A stretch of 64,000 nt of DNA, taken from the NCBI RefSeq assembly GCF_039839375.1, contig NZ_JBDOQU010000001.1, positions 124,001 through 188,000 of the forward strand. Reading direction: 5' to 3'. Source of the stretch: JBDOQU01 sp039839375. Lineage in GTDB: Bacteria; Pseudomonadota; Alphaproteobacteria; DSM-16000; Inquilinaceae. How positions within the stretch are numbered: the first letter of the stretch is position 1; the number at the start of each line of letters is the position of its first letter. Made by a program: the position numbers and the translations under genes. Below are positions 32,272 through 42,702 of the stretch, in pieces. The notes under the pieces were generated by a model. That model was not told the origin of the DNA. It saw only the letters and a list, made by a program, of their open reading frames with translations, and did not search any database.

Positions 32272-32997
32272 ATGCCGCCCGCCCCACGCTATCGACGCGT
32301 TCTGCTCAAGATCTCGGGCGAGGCGCTGATGGGAGGCCGGGATTACGGCATCGATCCCGAAATGGTGAATCGCGTGGCCGAGGACGTGGCCCAGGTCCAT
32401 GCGATGGGCACGGAGATCTGCCTTGTCATCGGCGCCGGCAACATCTTCCGGGGCATCAGCGGCGCGGCCCAGGGCATCGAGCGGGCCACGGCCGACTATA
32501 TGGGCATGCTGGCGACCGTCATTAACGCGCTGGCGATGCAGAGCGCCTGTGAAAAGGCTGGGCTGCACACCCGCGTCCTCTCCGCCATCCCCATGGCGAC
32601 GGTCTGCGAACCCTATATCCGGCGTCGCGCCGTCCGGCATATGGAGAAGGGCAGGGTGGTGATCTTCGCCGCCGGCACCGGCAACCCGTTCTTCACGACA
32701 GACACCGGTGCTGCCCTGCGCGCGTCGGAGATGGATTGCGATGCTCTTCTGATGGGCAAGCAGGTCGATGGCGTCTATGACGCCGATCCGAAGAAGGTCG
32801 ACGGCGCGAGACGTTACGACCGGCTGAGCTACATGGATGTCCTGTCCAACGACCTTCGGGTCATGGACCATTCCGCCATTTCGCTTGCGCGCGAAAACAA
32901 TATCCCAATCCTGGTCTTCTCGATCGACGCTCCGGGTGAGTTCGCCGAAGTGGTCGCCGGTCGGGGCCGTTACACAATCATAAGCGAGGAGCGCTGA
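32272..32997 (+). CDS. pyrH: Uridylate kinase (UMP kinase)
   Basis: A 241-residue hexameric kinase of the amino-acid kinase fold that makes UDP from UMP. Motifs: YRRVLLKISGEALMG at the N-terminus, VIGAGNIFRG for the phosphate loop, and FAAGTGNPFFTTDTGAALRA. The frame is open further upstream, but the ATG at 32272 follows AGAGAGGGA and starts the protein at the usual place. It is followed after 3 bases by frr. Confidence 0.97.
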   Translation: MPPAPRYRRVLLKISGEALMGGRDYGIDPEMVNRVAEDVAQVHAMGTEICLVIGAGNIFRGISGAAQGIERATADYMGMLATVINALAMQSACEKAGLHTRVLSAIPMATVCEPYIRRRAVRHMEKGRVVIFAAGTGNPFFTTDTGAALRASEMDCDALLMGKQVDGVYDADPKKVDGARRYDRLSYMDVLSNDLRVMDHSAISLARENNIPILVFSIDAPGEFAEVVAGRGRYTIISEER

Positions 32998-33000
32998 AAA

Positions 33001-33558
33001 ATGGCGGAGCCCGATCTCAAGGACATCGCGAAGCGGATGGACGGCGCGGTCAGCGTGCTGAAGACCGAATTCGGCGGGCTTCGCACCGGCCGCGCGTCGA
33101 CCAGTCTGCTCGAACCCGTGACGGTCGAGGCCTATGGCAACCCGGTGCCGCTCAACCAGGTCGGCACCGTCGGCGTGCCCGAACCGCGCCTGCTGACGGT
33201 CCAGGTCTGGGACCGGGGGATGGTCAAGGCGGTGGAGAAGGCGATCCGGGAAGCGGGGCTGGGGCTGAACCCGCAGCCGGACGGCAATCTGATCCGCGTG
33301 CCGATCCCTGAACTGAACGAGGAACGCCGCCGCGAATTGACCAAGGTTGCCGGCAAATATGCCGAACAGGCCCGCATCGCGGTCCGGAACGTCCGTCGCG
33401 ACGGCATGGACATGCTGAAGAAGGCGGAAAAGGACAACGAGATCAGCCAGGACGACCACAAGCTCTATGCCGACGAGATCCAGTCGATGACCGATGCCCA
33501 CACCAAGGCGATCGACGACGCTCTCGCGACCAAGGAAAAGGAGATCATGCAGGTCTGA
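33001..33558 (+). CDS. frr: Ribosome recycling factor
   Basis: A 185-residue RRF that splits post-termination ribosomes together with EF-G. The protein shows the tRNA-like L-shape sequence pattern: TEFGGLRTGRASTSLLEPV near the N-terminus, NLIRVPIPELNEERRRELTK in the middle hinge region and NVRRDGMDMLKKAEKD in the long helix. Three bases separate it from pyrH, and uppS follows after 8 bases. Confidence 0.98.
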   Translation: MAEPDLKDIAKRMDGAVSVLKTEFGGLRTGRASTSLLEPVTVEAYGNPVPLNQVGTVGVPEPRLLTVQVWDRGMVKAVEKAIREAGLGLNPQPDGNLIRVPIPELNEERRRELTKVAGKYAEQARIAVRNVRRDGMDMLKKAEKDNEISQDDHKLYADEIQSMTDAHTKAIDDALATKEKEIMQV

Positions 33559-33566
33559 CCCCCTGC

Positions 33567-34316
<750 letters not shown>

Positions 34317-35107
34317 GCGCAGCAATCTCAGGCTCAGGATTCTCACATCGCTGGTGTTGGCGCCCGTCGTTCTGGCGGCGATCTATGTCGGCGGGGCGAT
34401 CTACGCCTGCACGATCGCGCTCGTCATCGCTCTCGGCTTCGCCGAATGGCTGGCGATCACGCTGCCGAATGAACGGGGGGTGCTGCGCGACCTGGCTATC
34501 GGCATGTCGATCGCGCTGGTGCTGGCGACGGCGGCAGCCGGTATGATGACAGGGCTGGTCCTGCTTGTCGCCATGCAGGGCCTGCTGCTGCTGGCGCTGG
34601 GATTTCGCGGCGGCGCGGCGGCCGCGCTCGGCCTCTCTTATCTGGGCGCGTTCGCGCTGGCGCTCCTCTGGATCCGGTCCAGCGGCACGCTGGGCGGCTT
34701 CTGGACGGTCGCATGGCTTGTGATCCTGGTCTGGGCCACCGATATCGGCGGGTACGTCTTCGGCCGGTGGATCGGCGGCCCGAAGCTGGCGCCGGTGATC
34801 AGCCCGAACAAGACCTGGGCCGGCCTCATCGGCGGCGCTGGGCTGGCTCTTGTGATCGGACTGGCCCTGCTGCCGCTCGCGGGGCTGGCGATGCCGGTCT
34901 GGGGCGTCGCCGTGCTGGCCATATGCCTGGCTGTGGTCGCGCAGGGCGGCGACCTGTTCGAAAGCGCCATCAAGCGCCGGTTTGGCGTGAAGGACAGCGG
35001 CACGATCATCCCCGGTCATGGCGGCGTCCTCGACCGGGTCGACGGGCTGATCGCCGCCGCGCCGGCGCTGGCGCTGCTCCATCTCGGTTTTGGGATTTTT
35101 TGAAGCG

Positions 35108-36289
35108 ATGGTCGTCGGTCTTTCTCACAACTCTCCGCGCCGGGTGACGGTCCTGGGCTCCACCGGGTCGGTCGGGCGCAGCACGGTCGATCTCCTGTCC
35201 CGAAACCTTGAGGATTTCCAGGTCGAGGCGCTGACCGCGAACCGGAATGTCGATCTTCTGGCGGATCAGGCGAAACGGCTGGGCGCGCGTCTCGCCGTGG
35301 TCGCCGACGAAAGCTGCTATCTGGCGCTGAAGCAGGCGCTGTCGGGGACTGGAATCGCCGTGGCGGCCGGCCCCGACGCGGTCATCGCCGCGGCCGAGCG
35401 TCCCGCGGACTGGGTGATGTCCGCCATCGTCGGGGCGAGGGGGCTCGCGCCCACCCTGGCGGCGGCGCGGCAGGGCGCCATGGTCGCCTTCGCCAACAAG
35501 GAATGCCTCGTTTGCGCCGGCCCCCTCCTGCTGGAGCAGGTGCAACGCCACGGCGCGACGCTGCTGCCGGTGGACAGCGAGCACAATGCGATCTTCCAGG
35601 TCCTGGACGCCCGCAACCGCGACAGCGTCGACCGGCTGATCCTGACCGCCAGCGGTGGGCCCTTCCGCTCCCGAACCTTCGGTGAGATGGCGGCGGTCAC
35701 GCCGGAGGAGGCGGTTGCCCATCCGACCTGGGACATGGGCGCGAAGATCTCCGTCGACAGCGCGACAATGATGAACAAGGGGCTGGAGATCATTGAGGCC
35801 TCCCTGCTGTTCGGCCTGCCGGAAGATCGCATAGACGTGCTGGTGCATCCGCAGTCGGTGGTCCACAGTATGGTGGAATATTCCGACGGTTCGGTGCTGG
35901 CGCAGCTTGGCACGCCGGACATGCGGATACCGATTGCCCATGCGCTGGCCTGGCCGCGCCGCATGGCGACCCCCAGCCGCCGTCTGGGGCTTGCCGACAT
36001 CGGACGGCTGGATTTCGAGCCGCCGGACCCGGAGCGGTTTCCGGCGCTCAGGGTGGCGCGGGAGGCCCTGCGCCGGGGCGGCGGCGCGCCGACGGTGCTG
36101 AACGCGGCGAACGAGGTCGCGGTGGAGGCGTTCCTCGCCGGCGGACTCCGGTTCCTGGACATCGTCGGCGTGGTCGAGCATGTGATGGAGGCGCTCCCCA
36201 CCGGGGAAGTCGCCGACCTGGACATGGTCGCCGCGCAGGACGAAGAGGCGCGCCGGATCGCGCTGGCGCGGGTGCGCGATCTTCGTTAG
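35108..36289 (+). CDS. dxr: 1-deoxy-D-xylulose 5-phosphate reductoisomerase
   Basis: A 393-residue enzyme for the committed step of the MEP isoprenoid pathway: NADPH-dependent rearrangement of DXP to methylerythritol phosphate. The NADPH loop is VLGSTGSVGRSTVDL. Metal and substrate residues are in LPVDSEHNAIFQ and HPTWDMGAKISVDSATMMNK. The frame extends to a TTG at 35090, but the ATG at 35108 avoids overlap with cdsA. It supplies precursors for the uppS product encoded just upstream. Confidence 0.97.
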   Translation: MVVGLSHNSPRRVTVLGSTGSVGRSTVDLLSRNLEDFQVEALTANRNVDLLADQAKRLGARLAVVADESCYLALKQALSGTGIAVAAGPDAVIAAAERPADWVMSAIVGARGLAPTLAAARQGAMVAFANKECLVCAGPLLLEQVQRHGATLLPVDSEHNAIFQVLDARNRDSVDRLILTASGGPFRSRTFGEMAAVTPEEAVAHPTWDMGAKISVDSATMMNKGLEIIEASLLFGLPEDRIDVLVHPQSVVHSMVEYSDGSVLAQLGTPDMRIPIAHALAWPRRMATPSRRLGLADIGRLDFEPPDPERFPALRVAREALRRGGGAPTVLNAANEVAVEAFLAGGLRFLDIVGVVEHVMEALPTGEVADLDMVAAQDEEARRIALARVRDLR

Positions 36290-36350
36290 ACATTCTTCTG
36301 GCTTAGGCAAGGGGCCGCCCGGCCGGCGCGCGCCTTGGAGGATTTGACCG

Positions 36351-37475
36351 ATGGACTTTATTGGCGGGTTCGCCTCCTACCTTCTGCCCTTCCTGATCGT
36401 CCTGACGGTTCTGGTCTTCGTGCATGAGCTGGGCCATTACTGGGTGGCTCGCAGGAACGGCGTCAGGGTGGAGATATTCTCCATCGGCTTCGGGCCGGAA
36501 ATCTTCGGCTTCAACGACAGGGCCGGGACGCGCTGGAAGTTCAGCGTCATCCCGTTGGGCGGCTATGTGAAGATGTTCGGCGATGCCGGGGTGGCGTCGA
36601 CGCCGGGCGGCGAACTGCCGACCATGACGGCCGATGAGCGGGCGGAATCCTTCCATCACAAGCGGGTAGGGCAGCGCGCCGCCATCGTGGCCGCCGGGCC
36701 GGCGGCGAACTTCATCTTCTCCATCCTGTTGCTGGCCGCGCTCTTCATGACCAGCGGCCATCCCTTTCCGGCGGCCGTCGTCGGCAGCGTCGTCCCCGGC
36801 AGCCCGGCGGAACAGGCGGGCTTCCAGCCGGGTGACGAGGTGGTGAGCGTCGCCGGCCGCCCGGCCGACCGTTTCGCGGAGCTTTCGGGGCTGATCCAGG
36901 CGGCGGGACCGGGGCCGATAGAGATCGACATCGAACGCGAAGGTGAGGAATCGACCCTGTCCGTCACGCCGGAATTTGTGACGGTGGAAGGCGCCGATGG
37001 GCAGCCGGTGGAGATATTGCGCGTCGGCATCGGAGCCGAATCCGGCCCGTTCGGCATCCTCCGGTCGGTGGGGATGGGCGTCAGCGAGACCTTCACCCTG
37101 TCGGCCATGACCCTGTCGGCCGTGGGGGAGATGATCACCGGCGAACGCAGTACGGAGGAACTGGGCGGCCCGCTGCGCATCGCGCAGATGTCGGGCGACG
37201 TGGCCCAGGTCGGAATCATCGCCCTGCTCTGGTTCATGGCGATCCTCTCGATCAATCTCGGCCTCATCAATCTTTTCCCGGTGCCGATGCTCGATGGCGG
37301 GCATCTGCTGTTCTACGCGGTGGAGGCGATCCGGGGACGGCCGCTGGGGGAACGCGCCCAAGAATATGGTTTTCGCGTTGGGCTGGCTTTGGTATTAACG
37401 CTCATGATCTTTGCGACCTGGAATGATTTGGTTCAACTCAAGGTCGTAGCGTACGTAAAGAACCTGATTTCTTAG
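36351..37475 (+). CDS. rseP: Site-2 zinc protease RseP
   Basis: A 374-residue inner-membrane zinc protease. The HExxH site is HELGHYWVARRNGV in the first helix near residue 25. A single PDZ domain (about 130-200, GSVVPGSPAEQAGFQPGDEV) senses substrate. The third zinc ligand region is NLFPVPMLDGGHLLFY near residue 310. It cleaves anti-sigma factors and leftover signal peptides. E. coli RseP has two PDZ domains; one is obvious here. It is next to bamA, as in most proteobacteria. Confidence 0.96.
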   Translation: MDFIGGFASYLLPFLIVLTVLVFVHELGHYWVARRNGVRVEIFSIGFGPEIFGFNDRAGTRWKFSVIPLGGYVKMFGDAGVASTPGGELPTMTADERAESFHHKRVGQRAAIVAAGPAANFIFSILLLAALFMTSGHPFPAAVVGSVVPGSPAEQAGFQPGDEVVSVAGRPADRFAELSGLIQAAGPGPIEIDIEREGEESTLSVTPEFVTVEGADGQPVEILRVGIGAESGPFGILRSVGMGVSETFTLSAMTLSAVGEMITGERSTEELGGPLRIAQMSGDVAQVGIIALLWFMAILSINLGLINLFPVPMLDGGHLLFYAVEAIRGRPLGERAQEYGFRVGLALVLTLMIFATWNDLVQLKVVAYVKNLIS

Positions 37476-37508
37476 GGCCGGGCGGCAAATCAAAATCTGG
37501 GGGAAGTC

Positions 37509-39812
37509 TTGGCGCGTTTTATCGGGCGGACGGTTCGACTTTGCGCTTTGGTCGGCGCAGCCATGTGGGTCTCCACTCCGCCAGCCATCGTATCGGCTCA
37601 GACCGCCATCAGCGGTAATGTCATCCAGGATATCGAGGTCGTCGGCACCCAGCGTATCGAGCCGTCGACCGTCATCTCCTATCTGACGATCCGGCCCGGC
37701 GACGCCTTCAGCCAGGCCGAACTCGACGCCTCGCTCAAGAGCCTGTTCGACACCGGCCTGTTTGCCGACGTGACCCTGCGCCAGGAAGGGTCGACGCTGG
37801 TCGTCTCGGTGGTCGAGAACCCGATCATCAACCGGATCGCGTTCGAGGGGAACCGCCGGCTGGACGACGATGTGCTGCTGGCCGAGGTTCAACTTCGCCC
37901 GCGCGTCGTCTTTACCCGCACCCGCGTCCGCGGCGACGTCTCCCGCCTGCTGGAGGTCTACCGCCGCAGCGGCCGGTTCGCCGCGACGATCGAGCCGAAG
38001 GTCATCGAGCTTGACCAGAACCGGGTCGACCTCGTGTTCGAGATCGATGAAGGCCCGATGACCGGCGTCCGCCGCATCAGCTTCGTCGGCAACCGCCGCT
38101 TCAGCGACAGCGCGCTGCGTGATGAGCTGCAGACCACCGAATCCCGCTGGTGGCGGTTCCTCACCTCCGACGACACCTACGATCCCGACCGGCTGGCGTT
38201 CGACCGCGAATTGCTGCGGCGGTTCTACCTATCGGAAGGCTATGCCGATTTCCGCATCATCTCCGCCGTCGCGGAGTTGACGCCCGATCGGGAGGATTTC
38301 TTCATCACCTTCACCATCGATGAGGGCGAGCGGTACAAGTTCGGGGAGATCGACGTCTCCACCGTGCTGCCCAACCTCGATGTCGAGGTGCTGAGGGACG
38401 AGATCACGACCGAAAGCGGCGACTGGTACGATAGCGAGGAGGTCGAGGAGACGATCGAGAACCTGACTGTCGCGGTCGGCAATCTCCAATACGCCTTCGT
38501 CGATGTTCGTCCCGTCATCACGCGGGACCGCGAGAACCAGACGATCAACATCACCTATGAGATCAACGAGGGCCCCAGGGTATTCGTCGAACGGATCGAG
38601 GTCACGGGCAACACCCGCACCATCGACGAGGTGATCCGTCGGGAGATGGAACTGGTCGAAGGCGATCCGTTCAACTCGACCCGCCTGCGCCGGTCGGAGA
38701 CGAACATCCGGAACCTCGGCTTCTTCGAACGGGTGGAGGTGACGACCCAGCCGGGATCGGCGCCCGACCGGTCGGTGGTGAATGTCGATGTCAGCGAGCA
38801 GTCGACGGGCGAACTGACGATCGGCGCCGGCTTCTCCAGTTCCGACGGTCCGCTGGGCGACATCCGGATCAGGGAGCGCAACCTGCTCGGCCGCGGGCAG
38901 GATCTCAGCGCCTCCTTCACGATCTCCGGATCGACGCAGGAATTCGACATCAGCTTCACCGAGCCCTATTTCCTGGACCGCGACCTGGCGGCGGGCTTCG
39001 ACATCTTCCACATCACCCGCGACAACCAGGACGAAAGCTCCTACGACGAGAAGAACCTGGGCTTCGGCCTGCGGCTGGGCTACGCGCTGGGCCGCAATCT
39101 GCGGCAGACGCTGAACTACCGGCTGGCCGACCGGACGATCGAGAACATCGACCCCGACGAATCGATCTATATCCGCAATCAGGAAGGCCAGACCCTGACC
39201 TCCTCGATCGGGCATGAGATCACCTATGACCGGCTGAACAGCCGCATCAACCCGACCGAAGGCTACATCCTCAGCTTCGGCAACCAGATCGCGGGGCTGG
39301 GCGGCGATGTCCGCTATATCGACGCCACCGCCAGCGGCAGCATCTACTTCCCGGTGTTCGACCAGGTCACGCTGCGCCTGGGCGCGCAGGCCGGCGTCAT
39401 CTACGGGCTGGGCGAGGATGTTCGCATCAACGACCGCTTCTTCGTCGGCGGCAGCAACCTCCGCGGTTTCGAGAGCGCGGGCATCGGGCCGCGCGATTTC
39501 GACGGCAACGCGCTGGGCGGCAATCAGTTCGCCGTCGGCACGGTGGAGGTCGCCTTCCCGCTGGGCCTGCCGGAGGAGCTGGGCGTCAGGGGGCGCGCCT
39601 TCACCGATGTCGGCATGCTGCGCGATTTGGACGAGGAGGAGATTGCCGGCGCGCCGATCTTCCAGGAAAATTCCATCAGGGCCTCCGTCGGCGTCGGCAT
39701 CACCTGGACTTCGCCACTGGGGCCGATCCTGATCGACTTCGCCGTGCCGGTCATGAGCGAGGATTTCGACAAGGAGGAGAATTTCCGCTTCAGCTTCGGG
39801 ACGAGATTCTGA
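37509..39812 (+). CDS. bamA: Outer membrane protein assembly factor BamA
   Basis: A 767-residue Omp85 protein, the core of the BAM complex that inserts beta-barrel proteins. An N-terminal signal peptide (cleavage near VSAQ) is followed by five POTRA domains (about residues 38-430, each with a glycine-rich G-x-R-R or GNTR-type turn) and a 16-strand barrel. The barrel contains the conserved FFVGGSNLRGFES loop (VRGF/Y-type motif) and ends in SFGTRF with C-terminal Phe. The start is TTG with a GGGGGAAG site. skp follows after 3 bases. Confidence 0.97.
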   Translation: MARFIGRTVRLCALVGAAMWVSTPPAIVSAQTAISGNVIQDIEVVGTQRIEPSTVISYLTIRPGDAFSQAELDASLKSLFDTGLFADVTLRQEGSTLVVSVVENPIINRIAFEGNRRLDDDVLLAEVQLRPRVVFTRTRVRGDVSRLLEVYRRSGRFAATIEPKVIELDQNRVDLVFEIDEGPMTGVRRISFVGNRRFSDSALRDELQTTESRWWRFLTSDDTYDPDRLAFDRELLRRFYLSEGYADFRIISAVAELTPDREDFFITFTIDEGERYKFGEIDVSTVLPNLDVEVLRDEITTESGDWYDSEEVEETIENLTVAVGNLQYAFVDVRPVITRDRENQTINITYEINEGPRVFVERIEVTGNTRTIDEVIRREMELVEGDPFNSTRLRRSETNIRNLGFFERVEVTTQPGSAPDRSVVNVDVSEQSTGELTIGAGFSSSDGPLGDIRIRERNLLGRGQDLSASFTISGSTQEFDISFTEPYFLDRDLAAGFDIFHITRDNQDESSYDEKNLGFGLRLGYALGRNLRQTLNYRLADRTIENIDPDESIYIRNQEGQTLTSSIGHEITYDRLNSRINPTEGYILSFGNQIAGLGGDVRYIDATASGSIYFPVFDQVTLRLGAQAGVIYGLGEDVRINDRFFVGGSNLRGFESAGIGPRDFDGNALGGNQFAVGTVEVAFPLGLPEELGVRGRAFTDVGMLRDLDEEEIAGAPIFQENSIRASVGVGITWTSPLGPILIDFAVPVMSEDFDKEENFRFSFGTRF

Positions 39813-39815
39813 TCC

Positions 39816-40403
39816 ATGCGCTTTTCGCCGGTAGCGGCGGCCTGCCTGCTGCTGTTGTTGGCCTGCTGGGGTTTCCCCGCGGCCGCTCAGGAAGGCGAGG
39901 CCGAGAATGCCACCCAGCAGGGGGTGACGGTCGCGATCGTCGATTTTCAGCGCGTGGTCCGTGAAAGCGTCGCGGCGGAAGGGATCCAGGAGCAGATCGA
40001 CGTCTATCGGCAGAGCTATCAGGATGAGTTCGGCCAGATCGAGGAGCGGCTGCGCGCCATCGAGGACGAGCTGGCGGAGGCGCGGGCGACCCTGCCCGCA
40101 GATGAGTTCGCGCAGCGCCGCCGCGATTTCGAGGAGCAGATCACCGAAGCGCAGCAGCAGGCCCAGGTCAGCCGCGCGGCGCTGGACCAGGCGCTGGAAA
40201 CGGCGATGGACGAGGTCCGGTCCACCCTGGTCGACATCATCGCCCAGATCGCGAGGGAGCGTGATGCCAATCTGGTGCTGAGCCAGTCGCAGATCATCCT
40301 GGCCGATCGCGAACTGGACGTAACGGAAACCGCTCTGGAACGTTTGAATGAAGAGCTGCCGGAGGTCGAGGTGATCATCCCGCCGCAGCCTGAAGAGGAA
40401 TGA
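39816..40403 (+). CDS. skp: Periplasmic chaperone, Skp/OmpH family
   Basis: A 195-residue periplasmic protein. Residues 1-24 form a signal peptide ending in AAAQ. The mature protein opens with the short strand VAIVDFQRVVRES, typical for Skp, then two long coiled-coil helices rich in Glu and Gln (the tentacles that hold unfolded outer-membrane proteins). The acidic tail EVEVIIPPQPEEE is unusual against the basic E. coli Skp. It sits between bamA and lpxD, the classic position. Confidence 0.92.
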   Translation: MRFSPVAAACLLLLLACWGFPAAAQEGEAENATQQGVTVAIVDFQRVVRESVAAEGIQEQIDVYRQSYQDEFGQIEERLRAIEDELAEARATLPADEFAQRRRDFEEQITEAQQQAQVSRAALDQALETAMDEVRSTLVDIIAQIARERDANLVLSQSQIILADRELDVTETALERLNEELPEVEVIIPPQPEEE

Positions 40404-40404
40404 C

Positions 40405-41427
40405 TTGGCCGATCCCCGTTTCTTTCAGAAGGCAGGACCCTTCACGGTAGGCGACCTCGCCGAAGCGGCGGAGGCGGAGCTGGCCTCCGGCGCGCCCGCC
40501 GACAGGCTGATCCAGGATGTCGCTCCTCTGGAGGCCGCCGGTCCCGACCATGTCAGCTTCCTGGATAACAAGAAATATCTCGATGCCTTCGCCACTAGCG
40601 CGGCCGGCGTCTGCATCGTCCATCCGGCCTTCGCGGACCGCGCCCCGGCCGGGATGGCGCTCCTGCTCAGCAAGTCGCCCTATCGGTCCTACGCGCTGGT
40701 TGCCCAGCTTTTCTATCCCTCTCCGCGCGCCGCCGGCGGGGTGGCGCCGTCGGCCAGCGTCGACTCCTCGGCCGTCATCGACCCGGAGGCCCGGATCGAG
40801 GCGGGTGCGGTCGTGGGGGCGGGCGCCAGGATCGCCGCCGGCGCGGTGATCCGGCCGAACGCCGTGATCGGCGCGGGCGTAGAGATCGGCGAGGATACGG
40901 AGGTCGGGGCCTGCGCCTCGCTCAGCCATTGCCTGATCGGCAGGCGCGTCAGGATCTATCCCGGCGTCCGCATCGGCCAGGACGGGTTCGGCTTCGCCAT
41001 GGACCCGCGGGGGCACCTCAAGGTCCCGCAGCTCGGCCGGGTGATCGTGGAGGATGATGTGGAGATCGGGGCCAACGCCACGATCGACCGTGGCGCGGGT
41101 CCGGACACCGTCATCGGCCGGGGGTGCATGATTGATAATCTGGTGCAGATCGGGCACAACGTCGAAATCGGCGCGGGCTCGGTTCTCGTCGCCCAATCCG
41201 GCATCGCGGGCAGCAGCAAGCTGGGAGATTTCGTGGTTCTGGCGGCCCAGGCCGGCATCGCCGGACACCTCAAGGTCGGCTCGGGCGTCCGCATCGGCGG
41301 GCAGAGTGGCGTGATGCGGGATGTCGATCCGGGCCAGGAGGTCATCGGATCGCCCGCCGTGCCGGTGCGCCAGTTCTGGCGGCAATATGCCCGGTTCAGC
41401 AAACTGAGTGACGAGAAAGGCCGTTAA
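40405..41427 (+). CDS. lpxD: UDP-3-O-acylglucosamine N-acyltransferase
   Basis: A 340-residue left-handed beta-helix acyltransferase for the third step of lipid A synthesis. The N-terminal uridine-binding domain contains VSFLDNKKYLDAF. The hexapeptide repeats run from about residue 110 to 300. The catalytic His is in the NLVQIGHNVEIGAGS segment. The start is a TTG, one base after the skp stop, with GAAGAGG upstream; no ATG is available at the expected position. Confidence 0.96.
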   Translation: MADPRFFQKAGPFTVGDLAEAAEAELASGAPADRLIQDVAPLEAAGPDHVSFLDNKKYLDAFATSAAGVCIVHPAFADRAPAGMALLLSKSPYRSYALVAQLFYPSPRAAGGVAPSASVDSSAVIDPEARIEAGAVVGAGARIAAGAVIRPNAVIGAGVEIGEDTEVGACASLSHCLIGRRVRIYPGVRIGQDGFGFAMDPRGHLKVPQLGRVIVEDDVEIGANATIDRGAGPDTVIGRGCMIDNLVQIGHNVEIGAGSVLVAQSGIAGSSKLGDFVVLAAQAGIAGHLKVGSGVRIGGQSGVMRDVDPGQEVIGSPAVPVRQFWRQYARFSKLSDEKGR

Positions 41428-41431
41428 GACG

Positions 41432-41899
41432 ATGGACGCAAACGCGGCGGGCGCAACCGTGGCCAATATCGACATCAACCGGGTGATGGAGATGATCCCC
41501 CATCGCTATCCGATGCTGATGGTCGACCGGATCCGGGAACTGACGCCCGATGTCGGCGCGATCGGCATCAAGAACGTGTCGATCAACGAGCATTTCTTCC
41601 AGGGCCATTTCCCGTCCCAGCCGGTCATGCCGGGCGTCCTGATCATCGAGGCGATGGCCCAGACGGCGGCCGTGCTGGTGGTGCATACGCTGGGCAAGGA
41701 TGCCGAAGGGAAGCTGGTCTACTTCATGTCCGTCGACGATGCGCGCTTTCGTCGTCCCGTGACGCCGGGCGACCAGCTCGAAATCCATGTCTCCAAGATC
41801 CAGCACCGCCGGAATGTCTGGAAATTCGCCGGGGTGGCCAAGGTCGACGGGAACGTCCATGCCGAAGCGACCTTCGCCGCCATGATCATGGATCGCTGA
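41432..41899 (+). CDS. fabZ: 3-hydroxyacyl-[acyl-carrier-protein] dehydratase FabZ
   Basis: A 155-residue hot-dog-fold dehydratase of type II fatty-acid synthesis. The catalytic His is in IPHRYPMLMVDRI and the catalytic Glu in MPGVLIIEAMAQTAAVL. It draws on the same hydroxyacyl-ACP pool used by LpxA and LpxD, so its place in the lpx cluster balances membrane and lipid A supply. The ATG at 41432 is preferred over a GTG at 41408 inside lpxD. Its stop shares one base with the lpxA start. Confidence 0.97.
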   Translation: MDANAAGATVANIDINRVMEMIPHRYPMLMVDRIRELTPDVGAIGIKNVSINEHFFQGHFPSQPVMPGVLIIEAMAQTAAVLVVHTLGKDAEGKLVYFMSVDDARFRRPVTPGDQLEIHVSKIQHRRNVWKFAGVAKVDGNVHAEATFAAMIMDR

Positions 41900-42702
41900 T
41901 GGCGTCCGACATCCATCCTTCCGCGGTCGTCGATCCCGACGCCCGGCTGGCCGACGGCGTCTCGATCGGGCCGTTCTGCGTCGTCGGCGCGGGCGTCAGC
42001 CTGGGGCCGGACGTGAAGCTGCTCTCCCATGTCGTGGTCGAGGGCGACACGACGATCGGCGCGCGCACTATCATCTATCCCTTCGCCTCCATAGGCCATA
42101 TCCCGCAGGACAAGAAGTTCCAGGGGGAGAAGTCGCGGCTGGAGATCGGCGCGGACAACACTATCCGCGAATATGTCACGATGAATCCGGGGACGGAGGG
42201 CGGCGGCCTGGTGACCCGGATCGGCAATCACGGGCTGTTCCTCGCCGGTTGCCATATCGCCCATGACTGCATCGTCGGCGATCATGTGATCCTGGTGAAC
42301 TACGCCACCCTGGCGGGACATGTCGTCGTCGGCGACTACGCCATCGTCGGCGGCCTCTCGGGCGTCCACCAGTTCGTCCGCATCGGCGCCCACGCCATGA
42401 TCGGCGGCGCGACCGGAGTGGATCAGGACGTCATCCCCTACGGCCTCGTGGTCGGGGAGAGGGGGCATCTGGCCGGCCTGAACCTGGTCGGGCTGAAGCG
42501 ACGCGGGTTCGAGCGGGAGCAGATCCACGCCCTCCGGGACGCCGTCCGCGGCCTGTTCGCGGCCGAAGGCCAGATGGCGACCCGGATCGAGGAACTGTCA
42601 AAAACCGCGCCGGAGAAGTCCTTAGTGGCGGACCTCATAGAATTCCTGACCGGCGCAAGTGACCGAAAGATCCTCAAACCCAAACAGCCGGATGGGCTCT
42701 AA
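41899..42702 (+). CDS. lpxA: UDP-N-acetylglucosamine acyltransferase
   Basis: A 267-residue trimeric hexapeptide-repeat enzyme for the first step of lipid A synthesis. Repeats begin at IHPSAVVDPDARLADGV. The conserved signatures include IGHIPQDKKFQGEKS and the catalytic-His region GCHIAHDCIVGDHVILVN. The C-terminal helical domain binds the acyl-carrier protein. The start overlaps the fabZ stop by one base (TGATG), and lpxI overlaps its end. Confidence 0.97.
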   Translation: MASDIHPSAVVDPDARLADGVSIGPFCVVGAGVSLGPDVKLLSHVVVEGDTTIGARTIIYPFASIGHIPQDKKFQGEKSRLEIGADNTIREYVTMNPGTEGGGLVTRIGNHGLFLAGCHIAHDCIVGDHVILVNYATLAGHVVVGDYAIVGGLSGVHQFVRIGAHAMIGGATGVDQDVIPYGLVVGERGHLAGLNLVGLKRRGFEREQIHALRDAVRGLFAAEGQMATRIEELSKTAPEKSLVADLIEFLTGASDRKILKPKQPDGL